Counted from the stretch's first letter, positions 8,914 through 18,363 are shown. The stretch is DNA of 64,000 nucleotides from Campylobacterales bacterium (GCA_024280575.1 JAJRPV010000024.1:1-64000), one strand, 5' to 3'. Notes: generated by a model from the sequence alone, not told the origin. Numbers and translations are program-made.

Positions 8914-9717
8914 TTGCAAAGATATAAGCTTATTAAATCTTTTCTTATCAAATTTCTTCAAGAAGAAGTACATAAAACCGGCTTAAAAAATGTTACTCTC
9001 GGAATTAGTGGTGGAATTGATTCTGCAGTAGTAGCTGTTCTTGCTAAAAAAGCTTTTAAAAATAATATGCTAGGCATTATGATGCCTTCATCCAATTCTA
9101 GTCAAAATAGTTTAGATGATGCTTTTATATTGTGCAAAAAATTTGATATACCATATGAAACAATATCAATTACTCCTATATTAGAATCGTACTTTAAACA
9201 TAAAACTGCGAGTAATCTTAGAATCGGAAACTTTAGTGCAAGAGCTAGAATGTCAATATTGTATGATATATCAGCGAGAGATGGGGCATTGGTATTGGGA
9301 ACTAGTAACAAAAGCGAACTTCTTCTGGGATATGGAACTATTTTCGGTGATTTAGCAAGTGCGATTAACCCTATTGGAGATTTATATAAAACACAAATCT
9401 TTGAATTTGCCAAATATCTTGAAATACCTGAAGAAATAATCTCCAAACCCCCAAGCGCAGATCTTTGGGAAGGTCAAAGTGACGAAGAAGACTTAGGATA
9501 TACATATGCAACCATTGACAAAGCATTAGAAGCATTTGTAGATGAAAGGATGAATGAAGAAGAGATGGAGAAAGCTGGTTTTGAGCCAGAATTAGTCTCT
9601 CTGATAAAAAGTAAAATATACAAAAATCAGTTTAAAAGAAAACAGCCAATCATTGCAAAAATCAGCCACAGAACAGTTGGCCATGATTTTTTGTATGCAA
9701 GAGATATAAAACTATAA
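8914..9717 (+). CDS. nadE: NH3-dependent NAD+ synthetase
   Basis: NadE amidates nicotinic acid adenine dinucleotide to NAD+ using ATP. The P-loop SGGIDSA (~30) and LGTSNKSELLLGYGT (~128) identify the ammonia-dependent type with no glutaminase domain (267 aa). The start is a TTG preceded by AAAAGGA, and a TATAAT box lies at 8878-8883; no ATG fits better. It leads a plus-strand run that includes degT, lpxK, argB, thrC and kdsB. Confidence 0.93.
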   Translation: MQRYKLIKSFLIKFLQEEVHKTGLKNVTLGISGGIDSAVVAVLAKKAFKNNMLGIMMPSSNSSQNSLDDAFILCKKFDIPYETISITPILESYFKHKTASNLRIGNFSARARMSILYDISARDGALVLGTSNKSELLLGYGTIFGDLASAINPIGDLYKTQIFEFAKYLEIPEEIISKPPSADLWEGQSDEEDLGYTYATIDKALEAFVDERMNEEEMEKAGFEPELVSLIKSKIYKNQFKRKQPIIAKISHRTVGHDFLYARDIKL

Positions 9718-9730
9718 GCAAGGAAAACAT

Positions 9731-10870
9731 ATGATTAAGAGAGAAATTCCATTTTACAAGCCATACATTGACAAAAAAGAGAGAAGATACATCAGCGAAG
9801 TTTTAGAATTAAACAAAGCAGATAAAGTTGAAAAATTAGAAAATGATTTTAGTAAATATGTAAACAGTAAATATGCTGTTTCAACCAACAATGGCACTTC
9901 AGCCATGCATCTTGCCATGTGTGCACTTGACTTGAAAAGGGGCGACAAAATCATCTGTTCAGTCAACTCTTTTCCTTCAGTAGCAGAAGTTATAAGGCAT
10001 TTTGATGCAGAGCCAATTTTCTTGGATATCGATAAGGATGATTTCAATATTGATTTAGATGAACTAGAAAAACTATTGGAAAACAATAGAAGCAAAAAAT
10101 TAAAAGCAGCATTTATCAATCATGTTGCCGGTCAACCAACCGAGTTGGACAGATTATATAAAATAGCTAAATTATATGATATAAAAATAGTAGAAGATGC
10201 TTCAAGTGCTATGGGTGCTACATATAATGGCTCAAAAATTGGCGGATTAAAAGCAGATATAACAACTTTTAGATTTTCGCCTCAAATGAAACATGCAGTG
10301 GCAAGTGGTGGGATAATGACAACAAATCATGAAAACTTAAAAGACAGAGCTGTTCTACTGAGAAATCATGCCATCATAAATGACGGATGGGATGCTTATG
10401 GAAATCTTGGATATGTATATGATGTCATAGACATAGGACTTAAATACGACATGAATGAATTAAATGCTGCATATGCACTAGGTCAACTAGAAAAAAATGA
10501 ACAATTTATAGAAAGAAGACAGCAAATATCAAAAATATACGATAATGAACTTAAAGATTGTAACCATGTGAGCACACCTGTTGAAAAAAGAGATCATACT
10601 TTTAGCCAATACATTATAAAAGTAGATAAAAACAGGGACAGCTTCGCAAGAGAACTTAAAGAAAGAGGTATAAACACTGCATTACACTATATACCTCTTC
10701 ACTTGCTAACCTACTATAGGAAAAAATATAATATGCGAGTAAATGATTTTCCAAATGCTTTAAATAACTATCAAAAAATTCTCTCATTGCCTATATACCT
10801 TGGTCTTAGCGATAAGGATGTGTATTATATTTGCGATCAAATAAAAGATATTGCCAAGACTCGTGTTTAA
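9731..10870 (+). CDS. DegT/DnrJ/EryC1 family aminotransferase
   Basis: This 379-aa PLP-dependent sugar aminotransferase-type protein shows STNNGTSAMHLA (~55), EDASSAMGATYNG (~153, with the cofactor-contacting Asp) and a C-terminal HYIPLHLL segment typical of nucleotide-sugar aminotransferases. The usual lysine region is written SPQMKHAVASGG (~184), so the Schiff-base lysine is probably that of MKH. No other amino-sugar gene is next to it; it lies between nadE and lpxK. The product could be an amino sugar for LPS or glycan, which is inferred. Confidence 0.8.
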   Translation: MIKREIPFYKPYIDKKERRYISEVLELNKADKVEKLENDFSKYVNSKYAVSTNNGTSAMHLAMCALDLKRGDKIICSVNSFPSVAEVIRHFDAEPIFLDIDKDDFNIDLDELEKLLENNRSKKLKAAFINHVAGQPTELDRLYKIAKLYDIKIVEDASSAMGATYNGSKIGGLKADITTFRFSPQMKHAVASGGIMTTNHENLKDRAVLLRNHAIINDGWDAYGNLGYVYDVIDIGLKYDMNELNAAYALGQLEKNEQFIERRQQISKIYDNELKDCNHVSTPVEKRDHTFSQYIIKVDKNRDSFARELKERGINTALHYIPLHLLTYYRKKYNMRVNDFPNALNNYQKILSLPIYLGLSDKDVYYICDQIKDIAKTRV

Positions 10871-10888
10871 AAAAGCTAATCTTATTTT

Positions 10889-11794
10889 TTGGATAGAAGA
10901 ATATCTCTTTTATCCAAAAGTTTTTTGCAATTCTTACTTTCATTTCTACTCCTACCTTTAACTCTGATTTATTGTATAATTGTTATTTTCAAAAGACTTT
11001 TTTCAAGAAAAATTGACTTTAATATTCCAATTATCAGCATAGGAAATCTTACATTGGGTGGAAGTGGGAAAACTCCGCTAACTATTGAATTGGCAAAAGA
11101 TTATAAAAATTGTGCCATCATATTAAGAGGATACAAAAGAGAAAGTACGGGGTTGGTTGTAGTCTCAATAAATGGAAAAATATTGTGTGATATTTCTCAA
11201 AGTGGTGATGAAGCCATGCTTTATGCAAAATCTCTGCCAAATGCCACCGTAATAGTCAGCGAAAACCGAAATAAAGCCATACAATATGCAAAATCCTCTA
11301 CATGTAGAGTTGTTTTTCTAGATGATGGATTTAGTAAATCAAATATCAAAAAGTTTGATATATTGATAAAACCAAAAGTTGAACCCACCCTTCCATTTTG
11401 TTTGCCTAGTGGTGCTTATAGAGAACCCAAATTTCTATATAATAGTGCTGATTTACTCATCAAAGAAGATATAGATTTCAAAAGAATAGTTAAGATTGTA
11501 AATCCGACAAAAGAGATGATATTGGTAACGGGTATATCCAAACCAAAAAGATTGGATGTTTTTTTGCCAAAAAATATAAAAGAAAAAATATATTTTGAAG
11601 ATCATCATCACTTCACCAAAAAAGAGATTGAGACTTTGATGCGAAAATACAAAGCAACTTCAATTTTGACGACGAGAAAAGATGCCGTTAAGATGGAAAA
11701 TTTTGGATTAAATCTCTCTATATTGGAATTAAAATTAGAGCTAAATCCCCAAATAAAAAGTAAGATAAACACATTTTTAGGCAATTTTAGATAA
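10889..11794 (+). CDS. lpxK: Tetraacyldisaccharide 4'-kinase LpxK, N-terminus probably frameshifted
   Basis: LpxK phosphorylates the lipid A disaccharide at the inner membrane. The P-loop GNLTLGGSGKTPLT (~50) and the DDGFSKSN segment (~148) identify it. The first in-frame start is the TTG at 10889 with a poor ribosome site. A better N-terminus exists in another frame from the GTG at 10863 (MFKKANLIFWIEEYLFYPK); adding one base to the A4 run at 10916-10919 would join it to SFLQFLLSF. That form fits LpxK family N-termini and overlaps degT by 8 bp. I infer a one-base deletion there. Confidence 0.88.
   Translation: MDRRISLLSKSFLQFLLSFLLLPLTLIYCIIVIFKRLFSRKIDFNIPIISIGNLTLGGSGKTPLTIELAKDYKNCAIILRGYKRESTGLVVVSINGKILCDISQSGDEAMLYAKSLPNATVIVSENRNKAIQYAKSSTCRVVFLDDGFSKSNIKKFDILIKPKVEPTLPFCLPSGAYREPKFLYNSADLLIKEDIDFKRIVKIVNPTKEMILVTGISKPKRLDVFLPKNIKEKIYFEDHHHFTKKEIETLMRKYKATSILTTRKDAVKMENFGLNLSILELKLELNPQIKSKINTFLGNFR
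11296..11309. repeat. CTACATGTAG dispersed palindrome, copy in lpxK
   Basis: A perfect 14-bp palindrome CTCTACATGTAGAG lies in the coding sequence, read in the frame that gives Ser-Thr-Cys-Arg. Confidence 0.7.
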
Positions 11795-11824
11795 AATCTT
11801 TCTTCGCCAAAGGAGAAAAACGGA

Positions 11825-12676
11825 ATGAAAAAAAAGATACACCAAGCACAAACCCTAATGGATGCTCTACCATATATCAAATATTTCAATAAAAAAACTA
11901 TAGTTATAAAATATGGTGGCTCAGCTCAATCAGATCCTGACTTAAAGGAAAAATTTGCACAAGACATAGTGCTTTTGTATTTAGTAGGAATTAAGCCGGT
12001 TATCATCCATGGCGGTGGTAAAAAAATAAATATTCTTTTGGATAAACTTGAAATAAAAAGTGAATTTATTGATGGTCTCAGAGTTACTAATAAAGAGATT
12101 ATGGAAGTTGTAGAGATGATTCTTGGCGGAAACATAAATAAAGAGATCACAAATTTATTAAATCATCATGGCGCCAAGGCTATAGGCGTAACAGGAAAAG
12201 ATGCCAGTTTTATAGAAGCAAGAGCGTTGGATGAGGACAAATACGGACTTGTTGGAGAGATAACTAGAATCGACCATAAAGTAATAGAGGATTTGATGGA
12301 GCAAAATTTTATTCCTGTGATTGCACCAATCGCAAGTGGAGGCACAAATCATCCCGGATTTAACATAAATGCTGATTTGGCTGCGAGTAAGATAGCAGTC
12401 GCCTTAAAAGCTGAGAAAATAATATTTTTAACTGATACTTTAGGTATACTAAATGCCAACAACGAGTTGATGTCAACTTTAAACAAAGAAGAAATCATAG
12501 ATTTGAAAGAAAAAAAAGTGATAAACGGTGGAATGATACCAAAAACAAATGCTTGTATCGAAGCGCTTGAAGGAAATGTTGGAAGTGCACACATCATAGA
12601 CGGTCGAGTTGAACACTCTATTTTACTCGAAATATTTACAAAAGATGGAATAGGAACAAAGATAAAAGGAAAATAA
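11825..12676 (+). CDS. argB: Acetylglutamate kinase
   Basis: ArgB phosphorylates N-acetylglutamate, the second step of arginine synthesis. The amino acid kinase fold is clear: VIKYGGSAQ (~27), VIIHGGGKKIN (~60), TGKDASFIEAR (~130) and NINADLAASKIA (~179). Length is 283 aa. A GGAG site precedes the ATG. The arginine-pathway partner argA lies elsewhere in the window at 43277-43735. Confidence 0.95.
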   Translation: MKKKIHQAQTLMDALPYIKYFNKKTIVIKYGGSAQSDPDLKEKFAQDIVLLYLVGIKPVIIHGGGKKINILLDKLEIKSEFIDGLRVTNKEIMEVVEMILGGNINKEITNLLNHHGAKAIGVTGKDASFIEARALDEDKYGLVGEITRIDHKVIEDLMEQNFIPVIAPIASGGTNHPGFNINADLAASKIAVALKAEKIIFLTDTLGILNANNELMSTLNKEEIIDLKEKKVINGGMIPKTNACIEALEGNVGSAHIIDGRVEHSILLEIFTKDGIGTKIKGK

Positions 12677-14142
12677 TGTTTATTGAAACAAGAGGAAATG
12701 ACGGTATAAAACCAAAAAGAGTAAATTTTTCATTTGCTATATTAAATCCAAGTGCCAGTTTTGGAGGACTTTATGTGCCTGAAAAACTCCCAAAATTAGA
12801 CAAAGAATTTTTTGAAAAATCACAGAATAAAAGCTACAAAGAGATAACTAAAGAAATTTTACAAAAATTTGAAATTGATATAGACGAAAAAACTATAGAT
12901 GAAGCAATATCTTTGTATGATAAATTTGATGATGACAAAAATCCTGTACCCCTTTGCAAAATAGAGGAAGATTTATATATAAATGAACTCTATCATGGAC
13001 CAACGAGAGCCTTTAAAGATATGGCACTTCAGCCTTTTGGTTATATACTCTCGGATTTAGCAAAAAAACAAGGTCAAGACTATCTCATCCTTGCTGCAAC
13101 CAGTGGTGATACGGGGCCTGCGGTGCTTGATACATTTTCAAATAAAGACAATATAAAAGTAGCCTGCATGTACCCTGATGGCGGAACTAGTGATGTTCAA
13201 AGACTGCAAATGGTTACACAAAGTGGCAAAAATTTACAAGTCTTGGGTATAGTAGGTAACTTTGATGATGCACAAAATACACTAAAAAGTTTGCTCTCTT
13301 CACCTACATTTAAAAATGAACTGCAAAAACAAAATATCAAGTTGAGTGCTGCAAATTCGGTAAATTTTGGCAGAATTATATTTCAAATTATTTATCATAT
13401 ATATGGATACATGTCTTTGTTGAAACAGAAAAAAGTTGATGAATTTTATGACATAATTCCTAGTGGAAATTTTGGAAATGCCCTTGGTGCATATTATGCT
13501 AAAAAGATGGGGCTTCCTATCAAAAAAATTCTCATAGCATCAAATATAAACAATATATTAAGTGATTTAATCAATACGGGAGTTTATGATTTAAGAGACC
13601 GGAAACTTTTAAAAACAACTTCTCCGGCTATGGATATACTTATTTCATCAAATGTGGAGCGAGTTTTATATGATAAATTTGGAGCCATAAGATGTAAAGA
13701 GTTAATGGATGATTTAAAAGAAAAGAGATATTATAAACTGACAAGTGATGAACTTAAAAATCTGCAAAAAGATTTTGCTGCAATTTACAGTGATGATAAA
13801 TTTGCAAAGGAAACTATCAAAAAATATGCCGACAAGGGCTACATCATGGATCCGCACACCGCGACAACACTTTGCGCTTATGAAAATCTAAGAGAAGAAA
13901 ATCTCCCGGCAATTGCTTGCTCAACGGCTGAGTGGACAAAATTTGCTCCGACAATGCTAAATGCGATAAAAAATGACAACTTGACTTACAATGATGAAAC
14001 TGCTTTGAGTGAGTTTAGCAAAGCTCTACATGTAGAGATACCAAAAAGCATAAGTGATTTATTTAGCCAAAAAATATCGCACAAAAAAGTAGTAGAAAAG
14101 AAAGATATAGAAGAAGAAATCCTAAATTTTATAAAAGGCTAA
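12676..14142 (+). CDS. thrC: Threonine synthase
   Basis: ThrC converts O-phosphohomoserine to threonine with PLP. The lysine motif HGPTRAFKDMALQ (~110) and the phosphate loop ATSGDTGPA (~140) are present, with PSGNFGNALGAYYAKKMG at ~259. It is the long proteobacterial class (488 aa). The start overlaps the argB stop by one base (TAATG), so the two are coupled. Confidence 0.95.
   Translation: MFIETRGNDGIKPKRVNFSFAILNPSASFGGLYVPEKLPKLDKEFFEKSQNKSYKEITKEILQKFEIDIDEKTIDEAISLYDKFDDDKNPVPLCKIEEDLYINELYHGPTRAFKDMALQPFGYILSDLAKKQGQDYLILAATSGDTGPAVLDTFSNKDNIKVACMYPDGGTSDVQRLQMVTQSGKNLQVLGIVGNFDDAQNTLKSLLSSPTFKNELQKQNIKLSAANSVNFGRIIFQIIYHIYGYMSLLKQKKVDEFYDIIPSGNFGNALGAYYAKKMGLPIKKILIASNINNILSDLINTGVYDLRDRKLLKTTSPAMDILISSNVERVLYDKFGAIRCKELMDDLKEKRYYKLTSDELKNLQKDFAAIYSDDKFAKETIKKYADKGYIMDPHTATTLCAYENLREENLPAIACSTAEWTKFAPTMLNAIKNDNLTYNDETALSEFSKALHVEIPKSISDLFSQKISHKKVVEKKDIEEEILNFIKG
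14024..14037. repeat. CTACATGTAG dispersed palindrome, copy in thrC
   Basis: A perfect 14-bp palindrome CTCTACATGTAGAG in coding sequence, read as Leu-His-Val-Glu. Confidence 0.7.
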
Positions 14143-14146
14143 TCAG

Positions 14147-14863
14147 ATGATACTTATCCCTGCAAGAATCGCATCAAATAGATTTCCAAATAAAGTATTG
14201 GCAAATATAAACGGCTATCCTATGGTAATCGCTACTGCAAAAAGAGTTTCCAATCTTGATGATGTGGTGATAGCAACAGATTCTCAAGAAATTATAAATC
14301 TTGCAAGTGATTATGGCTTTAAAGCTATTATGACAAGCGATGAACACAAAAGCGGAACTGACAGGATTAACGAAGCTGTTTCAAAATTAGATTTAAGCGA
14401 TAATGAGATAATAGTCAATGTACAAGCCGATGAACCGTTTATCGAGCCCGAAGTCGTTGTGGCATTAATAAGCAGAGTAAAACAGGGCGTACAAAACAGT
14501 GAAGATTTAATGATGACAAGCTGTTATAAAACAATAAAAAATACTGAAGCAGATGATCCAAACTATGTTAAAGTTATAACAGATGCGAATGGTTATGCTA
14601 TATACTTTTCAAGAAGTAAAATTCCTTATGATAGAGAAGAATTTTATGGATATTTCGGACATTTAGGCTTATATGGTTTTACTAAAAAATCGCTAAAAGA
14701 TTTCTGTTCCCTTCCGACATCTCCTCTGGAAAATATAGAAAAACTAGAACAATTAAGAGCCATATATCACGGCAAAAAAGTGGCCATGATAGAAGTAAAA
14801 AGCAAAAGTTTCGGCATAGACACCAAAGAGGATTTACAAAGAGCAGTGGAATTTTTCAAGTAA
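14147..14863 (+). CDS. kdsB: 3-deoxy-manno-octulosonate cytidylyltransferase (CMP-Kdo synthetase)
   Basis: KdsB activates Kdo with CTP for lipid A core synthesis. The N-terminal nucleotide motif IPARIASNRFPNKVL (~4) and NVQADEPFI (~92) are diagnostic, and the length is 238 aa. It closes the nadE-to-kdsB run, four bases after thrC, and is functionally linked to lpxK upstream and kdsC at 45308. Confidence 0.95.
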   Translation: MILIPARIASNRFPNKVLANINGYPMVIATAKRVSNLDDVVIATDSQEIINLASDYGFKAIMTSDEHKSGTDRINEAVSKLDLSDNEIIVNVQADEPFIEPEVVVALISRVKQGVQNSEDLMMTSCYKTIKNTEADDPNYVKVITDANGYAIYFSRSKIPYDREEFYGYFGHLGLYGFTKKSLKDFCSLPTSPLENIEKLEQLRAIYHGKKVAMIEVKSKSFGIDTKEDLQRAVEFFK

Positions 14864-14873
14864 TTTCGCACTC

Positions 14874-14910
14874 CTAAGTACCTACTCAATAAAATTGAGT
14901 AGGTACTTAG
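14874..14910. terminator. Bidirectional hairpin between kdsB and ilvA
   Basis: A perfect 17-bp inverted repeat (14874-14890 with 14894-14910) has a 3-nt loop. It lies between convergent genes and covers the ilvA stop codon at 14907-14909. It has no long T-tract on either side, so it may end or protect both transcripts rather than act as a textbook Rho-independent terminator. Confidence 0.7.
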
Positions 14911-16118
14911 ATTTCTTCTTCAAAAAGGTAGCCATTGTTATTTAACATCTCTTTTATATGTGTCTGATGCTCATCTCCTTTTGTTTCTAATACCATCGTT
15001 ATCTTTGCATCACCATAGGCTAGCTTGGTTGAAGTCCTGTCATAGTCAATCTGGATAATATTTGCATTTGCATCTCGCAAAATATCAGTAAGATACATAA
15101 GAGCACCTGGTTTGTCTATGAGAGTAATCAATAGTTTCATCTTCCTATGTGATTTCACAAGACCTTTTTCTATGATAACAGAGAGCATTCCCACATCTAT
15201 ATTTCCGCCACTTAATACAACGCCTATATTTTCATCTTTTTTAAAATCAAATTTTTTGTGCATCACTGCAGCAACTCCTGTTGCTCCTGCACCTTCAACT
15301 ATAATTTTTTGTTTTTCCATTAGAAATAGAACTGCCGTAGCTATTTCCTCATCATCGACGAGTATAACATCATCAACCAACTCTAAAATATTCTTCAGGT
15401 TTTGTGCGCTTACATCTCTGACGGCTATACCATCAGCTATCGTTCTTACACCTTTAGAATTTAATATGGTTTTTGCCTTAAAAGAGTTATACATAGCAGG
15501 CGCTCCTTTGGAAACAATTCCTATCACTCTTACATTAGGGTCTATCTGATTAACAGCAGAAGCAATGCCTGTTATCAAACCACCTCCGCCGATAGGCACT
15601 AATATAGTATTTAAATTATTGATTTCATCTAGCATCTCCAAGCCTACTGTTCCTTGACCTGCTATAACTTTTTTGTCTTCAAAAGGATGAATAAAAGTCA
15701 AATTGTTTTCTTTAGCGTATTTCAGCGCAAATTCATATGCTTCATCATAATTATCACCATGCAATATAACATCGGCCCCCAAATCTTTTGTACCTGTTAC
15801 TTTTAGTAGAGGAGTGGCTTCTGGCATGATAATAACCGCCTTTATACCAAAATGTCTAGCACTATAACCCACTCCTTGAGCATGATTTCCGGCACTTGCA
15901 GCCACAACACCTCTTTGTTTTTCTTCATCACTTAAAGATGCTATTTTATTAAAAGCCCCTCTTATCTTATAAGCTCCCGTTAACTGCAAATTTTCATTTT
16001 TTAAAAAGATATTTGCATCAACCTTCTCACTTAAAAGAGGAGCAAAAACAAATGGAGTCTTTGTCACAACATCGCTTATTAATCTTTTTGCCTGTACTAT
16101 TTCACTGAGTTCTATCAC
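14907..16118 (-). CDS. ilvA: Threonine ammonia-lyase (threonine dehydratase)
   Basis: The enzyme deaminates threonine to 2-oxobutyrate for isoleucine synthesis, using PLP bound at the lysine of LTGAYKIRGA (~46); SAGNHAQG and the GGGGLITG phosphate loop are also present. A single ACT domain fills the last ~75 residues (LLITLIDKPGALMYL). The GTG at 16118 is preferred over the ATG at 16151 because AAAGG lies nine bases upstream and it overlaps the previous stop as GTGA, giving 403 aa. ThrC, which makes its substrate, is convergent with it. Confidence 0.92.
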   Translation of the reverse strand: MIELSEIVQAKRLISDVVTKTPFVFAPLLSEKVDANIFLKNENLQLTGAYKIRGAFNKIASLSDEEKQRGVVAASAGNHAQGVGYSARHFGIKAVIIMPEATPLLKVTGTKDLGADVILHGDNYDEAYEFALKYAKENNLTFIHPFEDKKVIAGQGTVGLEMLDEINNLNTILVPIGGGGLITGIASAVNQIDPNVRVIGIVSKGAPAMYNSFKAKTILNSKGVRTIADGIAVRDVSAQNLKNILELVDDVILVDDEEIATAVLFLMEKQKIIVEGAGATGVAAVMHKKFDFKKDENIGVVLSGGNIDVGMLSVIIEKGLVKSHRKMKLLITLIDKPGALMYLTDILRDANANIIQIDYDRTSTKLAYGDAKITMVLETKGDEHQTHIKEMLNNNGYLFEEEI

Positions 16119-16549
16119 TTTATCAACCTTTGATGCTCTATCTTTGAACATCTATTTTGCACTACCTTTAAACCAGCCTTTTTAGCTTTTTCACACGCTT
16201 CATTATTTACAATTCCAAGCTGAAGCCAAAAAACTTTTACATCATCTCTTTTTAAAACTTCTTCTAGCAAACTATCTGCAATAGCTGGTTTTCTAAACAT
16301 ATCAACCATATCCACGCGTTCTGTTATCTCACTAAGGCTTCTATAAACTTTTTCACCGAGGATAAACTCTTCTTTTGGATAAACAGGTATTATTTTGTAG
16401 CCAACACTTTGGAGATATTTTCCCACCATATTACTCTCTTTCGTCTCATTTGGAGAGAGTCCGATAATCGCAATAGTTTTTACATCTTCGAGTATTTTTT
16501 TTATCTCTTTTACATCATTTGTATTGATAGTCGGCATTGGACATTCCAT
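16115..16549 (-). CDS. CoA-binding domain protein (YccU type)
   Basis: This 144-aa single-domain Rossmann protein matches the CoA-binding family: IAIIGLSPNETKESNMVGKY (~27) and PVYPKEEFILGEKVYRSL (~54), with a conserved Cys near the end (NRCSKIEHQRL). The role of these small proteins is not established. The start is uncertain: the ATG at 16549 overlaps trmA by 35 bp, and the ATG at 16537 is a possible alternative. It is coupled to ilvA by a GTGA overlap. Confidence 0.82.
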   Translation of the reverse strand: MECPMPTINTNDVKEIKKILEDVKTIAIIGLSPNETKESNMVGKYLQSVGYKIIPVYPKEEFILGEKVYRSLSEITERVDMVDMFRKPAIADSLLEEVLKRDDVKVFWLQLGIVNNEACEKAKKAGLKVVQNRCSKIEHQRLIK

Positions 16550-17660
16550 AATTTTTACCTTTTTTTCGTAGAATTATACCACTTTCTATATGGTTTGTAT
16601 ATGGGAACTGATCAAAAACTGCAAAATCTATTATATTAAATTTTTCTAACAAAATATCTAAATCTCTATTAAGAGTTGCGGGATTACAAGATATATATAT
16701 TATATTTTCAAACTGAGATATAAACTCCAAACTTTTTTCGTCAATTCCTGCTCTTGGCGGATCAACAAATACATGTGTAAAATTATATCTATCCAAATCT
16801 ATATCTTTTAATCTATTAAACTCTTGCTCTTTTTTTAAGGCTCTCGTTAGCTCTTCCACGCTCATTCTGAGGAATTTTATATTATCTATATCATTTAATT
16901 TGCAACTATAAAGTGCTGATTTGATAGAAGTTTTAGATATTTCGGTTGCCAATACGCTTTCAAATTTTGAACTCAAGGGCAAAGTAAAATTTCCGTGACC
17001 ACAATAAAGCTCGAGCAAATCTTTTGTTTCTTTTATCCGCTTGCAAACCCACTCTAGCATCTTTTCGTTTGTGCCTCTGTTTGGCTGCGAAAAACCACCT
17101 TCGATTATCTTATAAAGGTACTTTTTACCCTCCACATGTAGAGACTCTATGACGAAATCCTGCGTAACTGTCTCTTTTAACTTTTTAGCTCTTCCAATGA
17201 TATATATGCCAAATTTATTTTCCAAATTTATGGCTTCTTTTTTCCAATCTTCGCCTATTGGCCTATGATATATAAGTGTTACCAAAATAGAATCCACTGA
17301 TGATAAAAATTCTATCGCATAGAGTCTGTTTCTTAATTCCTCACTCTCTTGCAGAGATTTTTTTAATTCCGGCATCAAAGAGTATATACTTTCATCAACT
17401 TTGGGACACTCGTTAATCTTTAAAATTCCTTTGCCCTCAAGTTTATGCATACCATAATATATCTTTTCGCCCTCATGCCAAATTCTAAACTCTGCTCGGT
17501 TTCTATAATGTACATCTTTTGATGGAAAAAATTCAAAATTATCTTTGATTTTATCGCCAAACAGCTCTTTTATATACTCCTTTTTTTGGCTTATCTGCTC
17601 ATCATAACTCAAATCATAGAGCTTGCAACTGCCACACTTTCCAAAATATTCACAGTACAT
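16515..17660 (-). CDS. trmA: tRNA (uracil-5-)-methyltransferase TrmA
   Basis: TrmA forms m5U54 in the tRNA T-loop. The SAM motif LELYCGHGNFTLPLS (~212), the catalytic region DPPRAGID (~290) and the nucleophile motif ISCNPATLNRDL (~317) are present. The 381-aa reading continues about 14 residues past the usual TrmA end. It overlaps DUF445 upstream by 11 bp. The N-terminal Cys cluster (YCEYFGKCGSCKLYD) is unlike E. coli TrmA and may bind an Fe-S cluster as in RlmD-type relatives. Confidence 0.88.
   Translation of the reverse strand: MYCEYFGKCGSCKLYDLSYDEQISQKKEYIKELFGDKIKDNFEFFPSKDVHYRNRAEFRIWHEGEKIYYGMHKLEGKGILKINECPKVDESIYSLMPELKKSLQESEELRNRLYAIEFLSSVDSILVTLIYHRPIGEDWKKEAINLENKFGIYIIGRAKKLKETVTQDFVIESLHVEGKKYLYKIIEGGFSQPNRGTNEKMLEWVCKRIKETKDLLELYCGHGNFTLPLSSKFESVLATEISKTSIKSALYSCKLNDIDNIKFLRMSVEELTRALKKEQEFNRLKDIDLDRYNFTHVFVDPPRAGIDEKSLEFISQFENIIYISCNPATLNRDLDILLEKFNIIDFAVFDQFPYTNHIESGIILRKKGKNYGMSNADYQYK
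17130..17143. repeat. CTACATGTAG-like palindrome, one-mismatch copy in trmA
   Basis: CTCCACATGTAGAG differs from the perfect palindrome at one base and reads Leu-His-Val-Glu on the coding strand. Confidence 0.5.
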
Positions 17661-18363
17661 GTAGAGCCAATACCGAAACTATTCCTATGAGTCCTCCAAA
17701 AAATCCTCCCCAGATGACAAGCCAACCCAAATGCTCTTTTATGAAATCTTGCACAATCTCTTTTACGATTTTTGGTGTCAGTTCATCTAGTCGTTTATCT
17801 ATCATATTTTCAACAGTAATTAGCATATCTTCACTTACGCCGGATTTTTTTATATAATTTTCAAGTTTTGACGAAAAATCAACACTTTGTGAAATTTGCG
17901 AAACAGACTCTTTAAGCTTTTTAACAAATGGTTCCTTTAGAGATGAAAGTGCTTTCTCTCCTCCAAACATACCAAGCATACTGCCAAGAGATGATTCCAT
18001 GACTGTTTTCACAAGGGCATCATAAGCAGGAGTAAAATCAGTTTCTTCTATAACCGAAGTTAAATCTATCTTTCTCTCTTCATTTTGAAAAAACTTATCC
18101 ATCTGCTCTTTTGTGAAAAACTGATTCATCATCAAGTTTTTAATAGAAGCTTTAAACGCCTCAAATCTCATCTCAATCACACCTGAGCCATAAAAAAACG
18201 GCACTTTTTCAAAAAGCATATAAATAGCAATCTGATTAGTAAGTGCACCGGAAAGTGCAAAAAGTCCGGCATACAAAACTATATCTTTATAAGGATCAAA
18301 TATAAAAAATGAAACACCTATAAGAAAAATAGATACTAAATCCGTGGCTAGGCTTTTATTCAT
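17650..18363 (-). CDS. DUF445 family membrane protein
   Basis: The 237-aa protein has hydrophobic segments at both ends (residues ~8-45 and ~215-237) with a helical soluble part between, and the ALTNQIAIYMLFEKVP motif typical of DUF445/YheB-like proteins. Function unknown. It is transcribed with trmA (11-bp overlap) and diverges from the HD gene; the 72-bp gap should hold both promoters. Confidence 0.8.
   Translation of the reverse strand: MNKSLATDLVSIFLIGVSFFIFDPYKDIVLYAGLFALSGALTNQIAIYMLFEKVPFFYGSGVIEMRFEAFKASIKNLMMNQFFTKEQMDKFFQNEERKIDLTSVIEETDFTPAYDALVKTVMESSLGSMLGMFGGEKALSSLKEPFVKKLKESVSQISQSVDFSSKLENYIKKSGVSEDMLITVENMIDKRLDELTPKIVKEIVQDFIKEHLGWLVIWGGFFGGLIGIVSVLALHVL
17653..17666. repeat. 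CTACATGTAG-like palindrome, one-sided copy at the DUF445/trmA junction
   Basis: CAGTACATGTAGAG keeps the right half of the motif and lies where the DUF445 stop overlaps the trmA start, so it sits across a gene junction. Confidence 0.45.

Noticed and set aside
14874-14910. 17-bp inverted repeat as a mobile element end or attachment site
   Set aside because: There is no transposase, target duplication or partner repeat; the convergent gene ends explain it.
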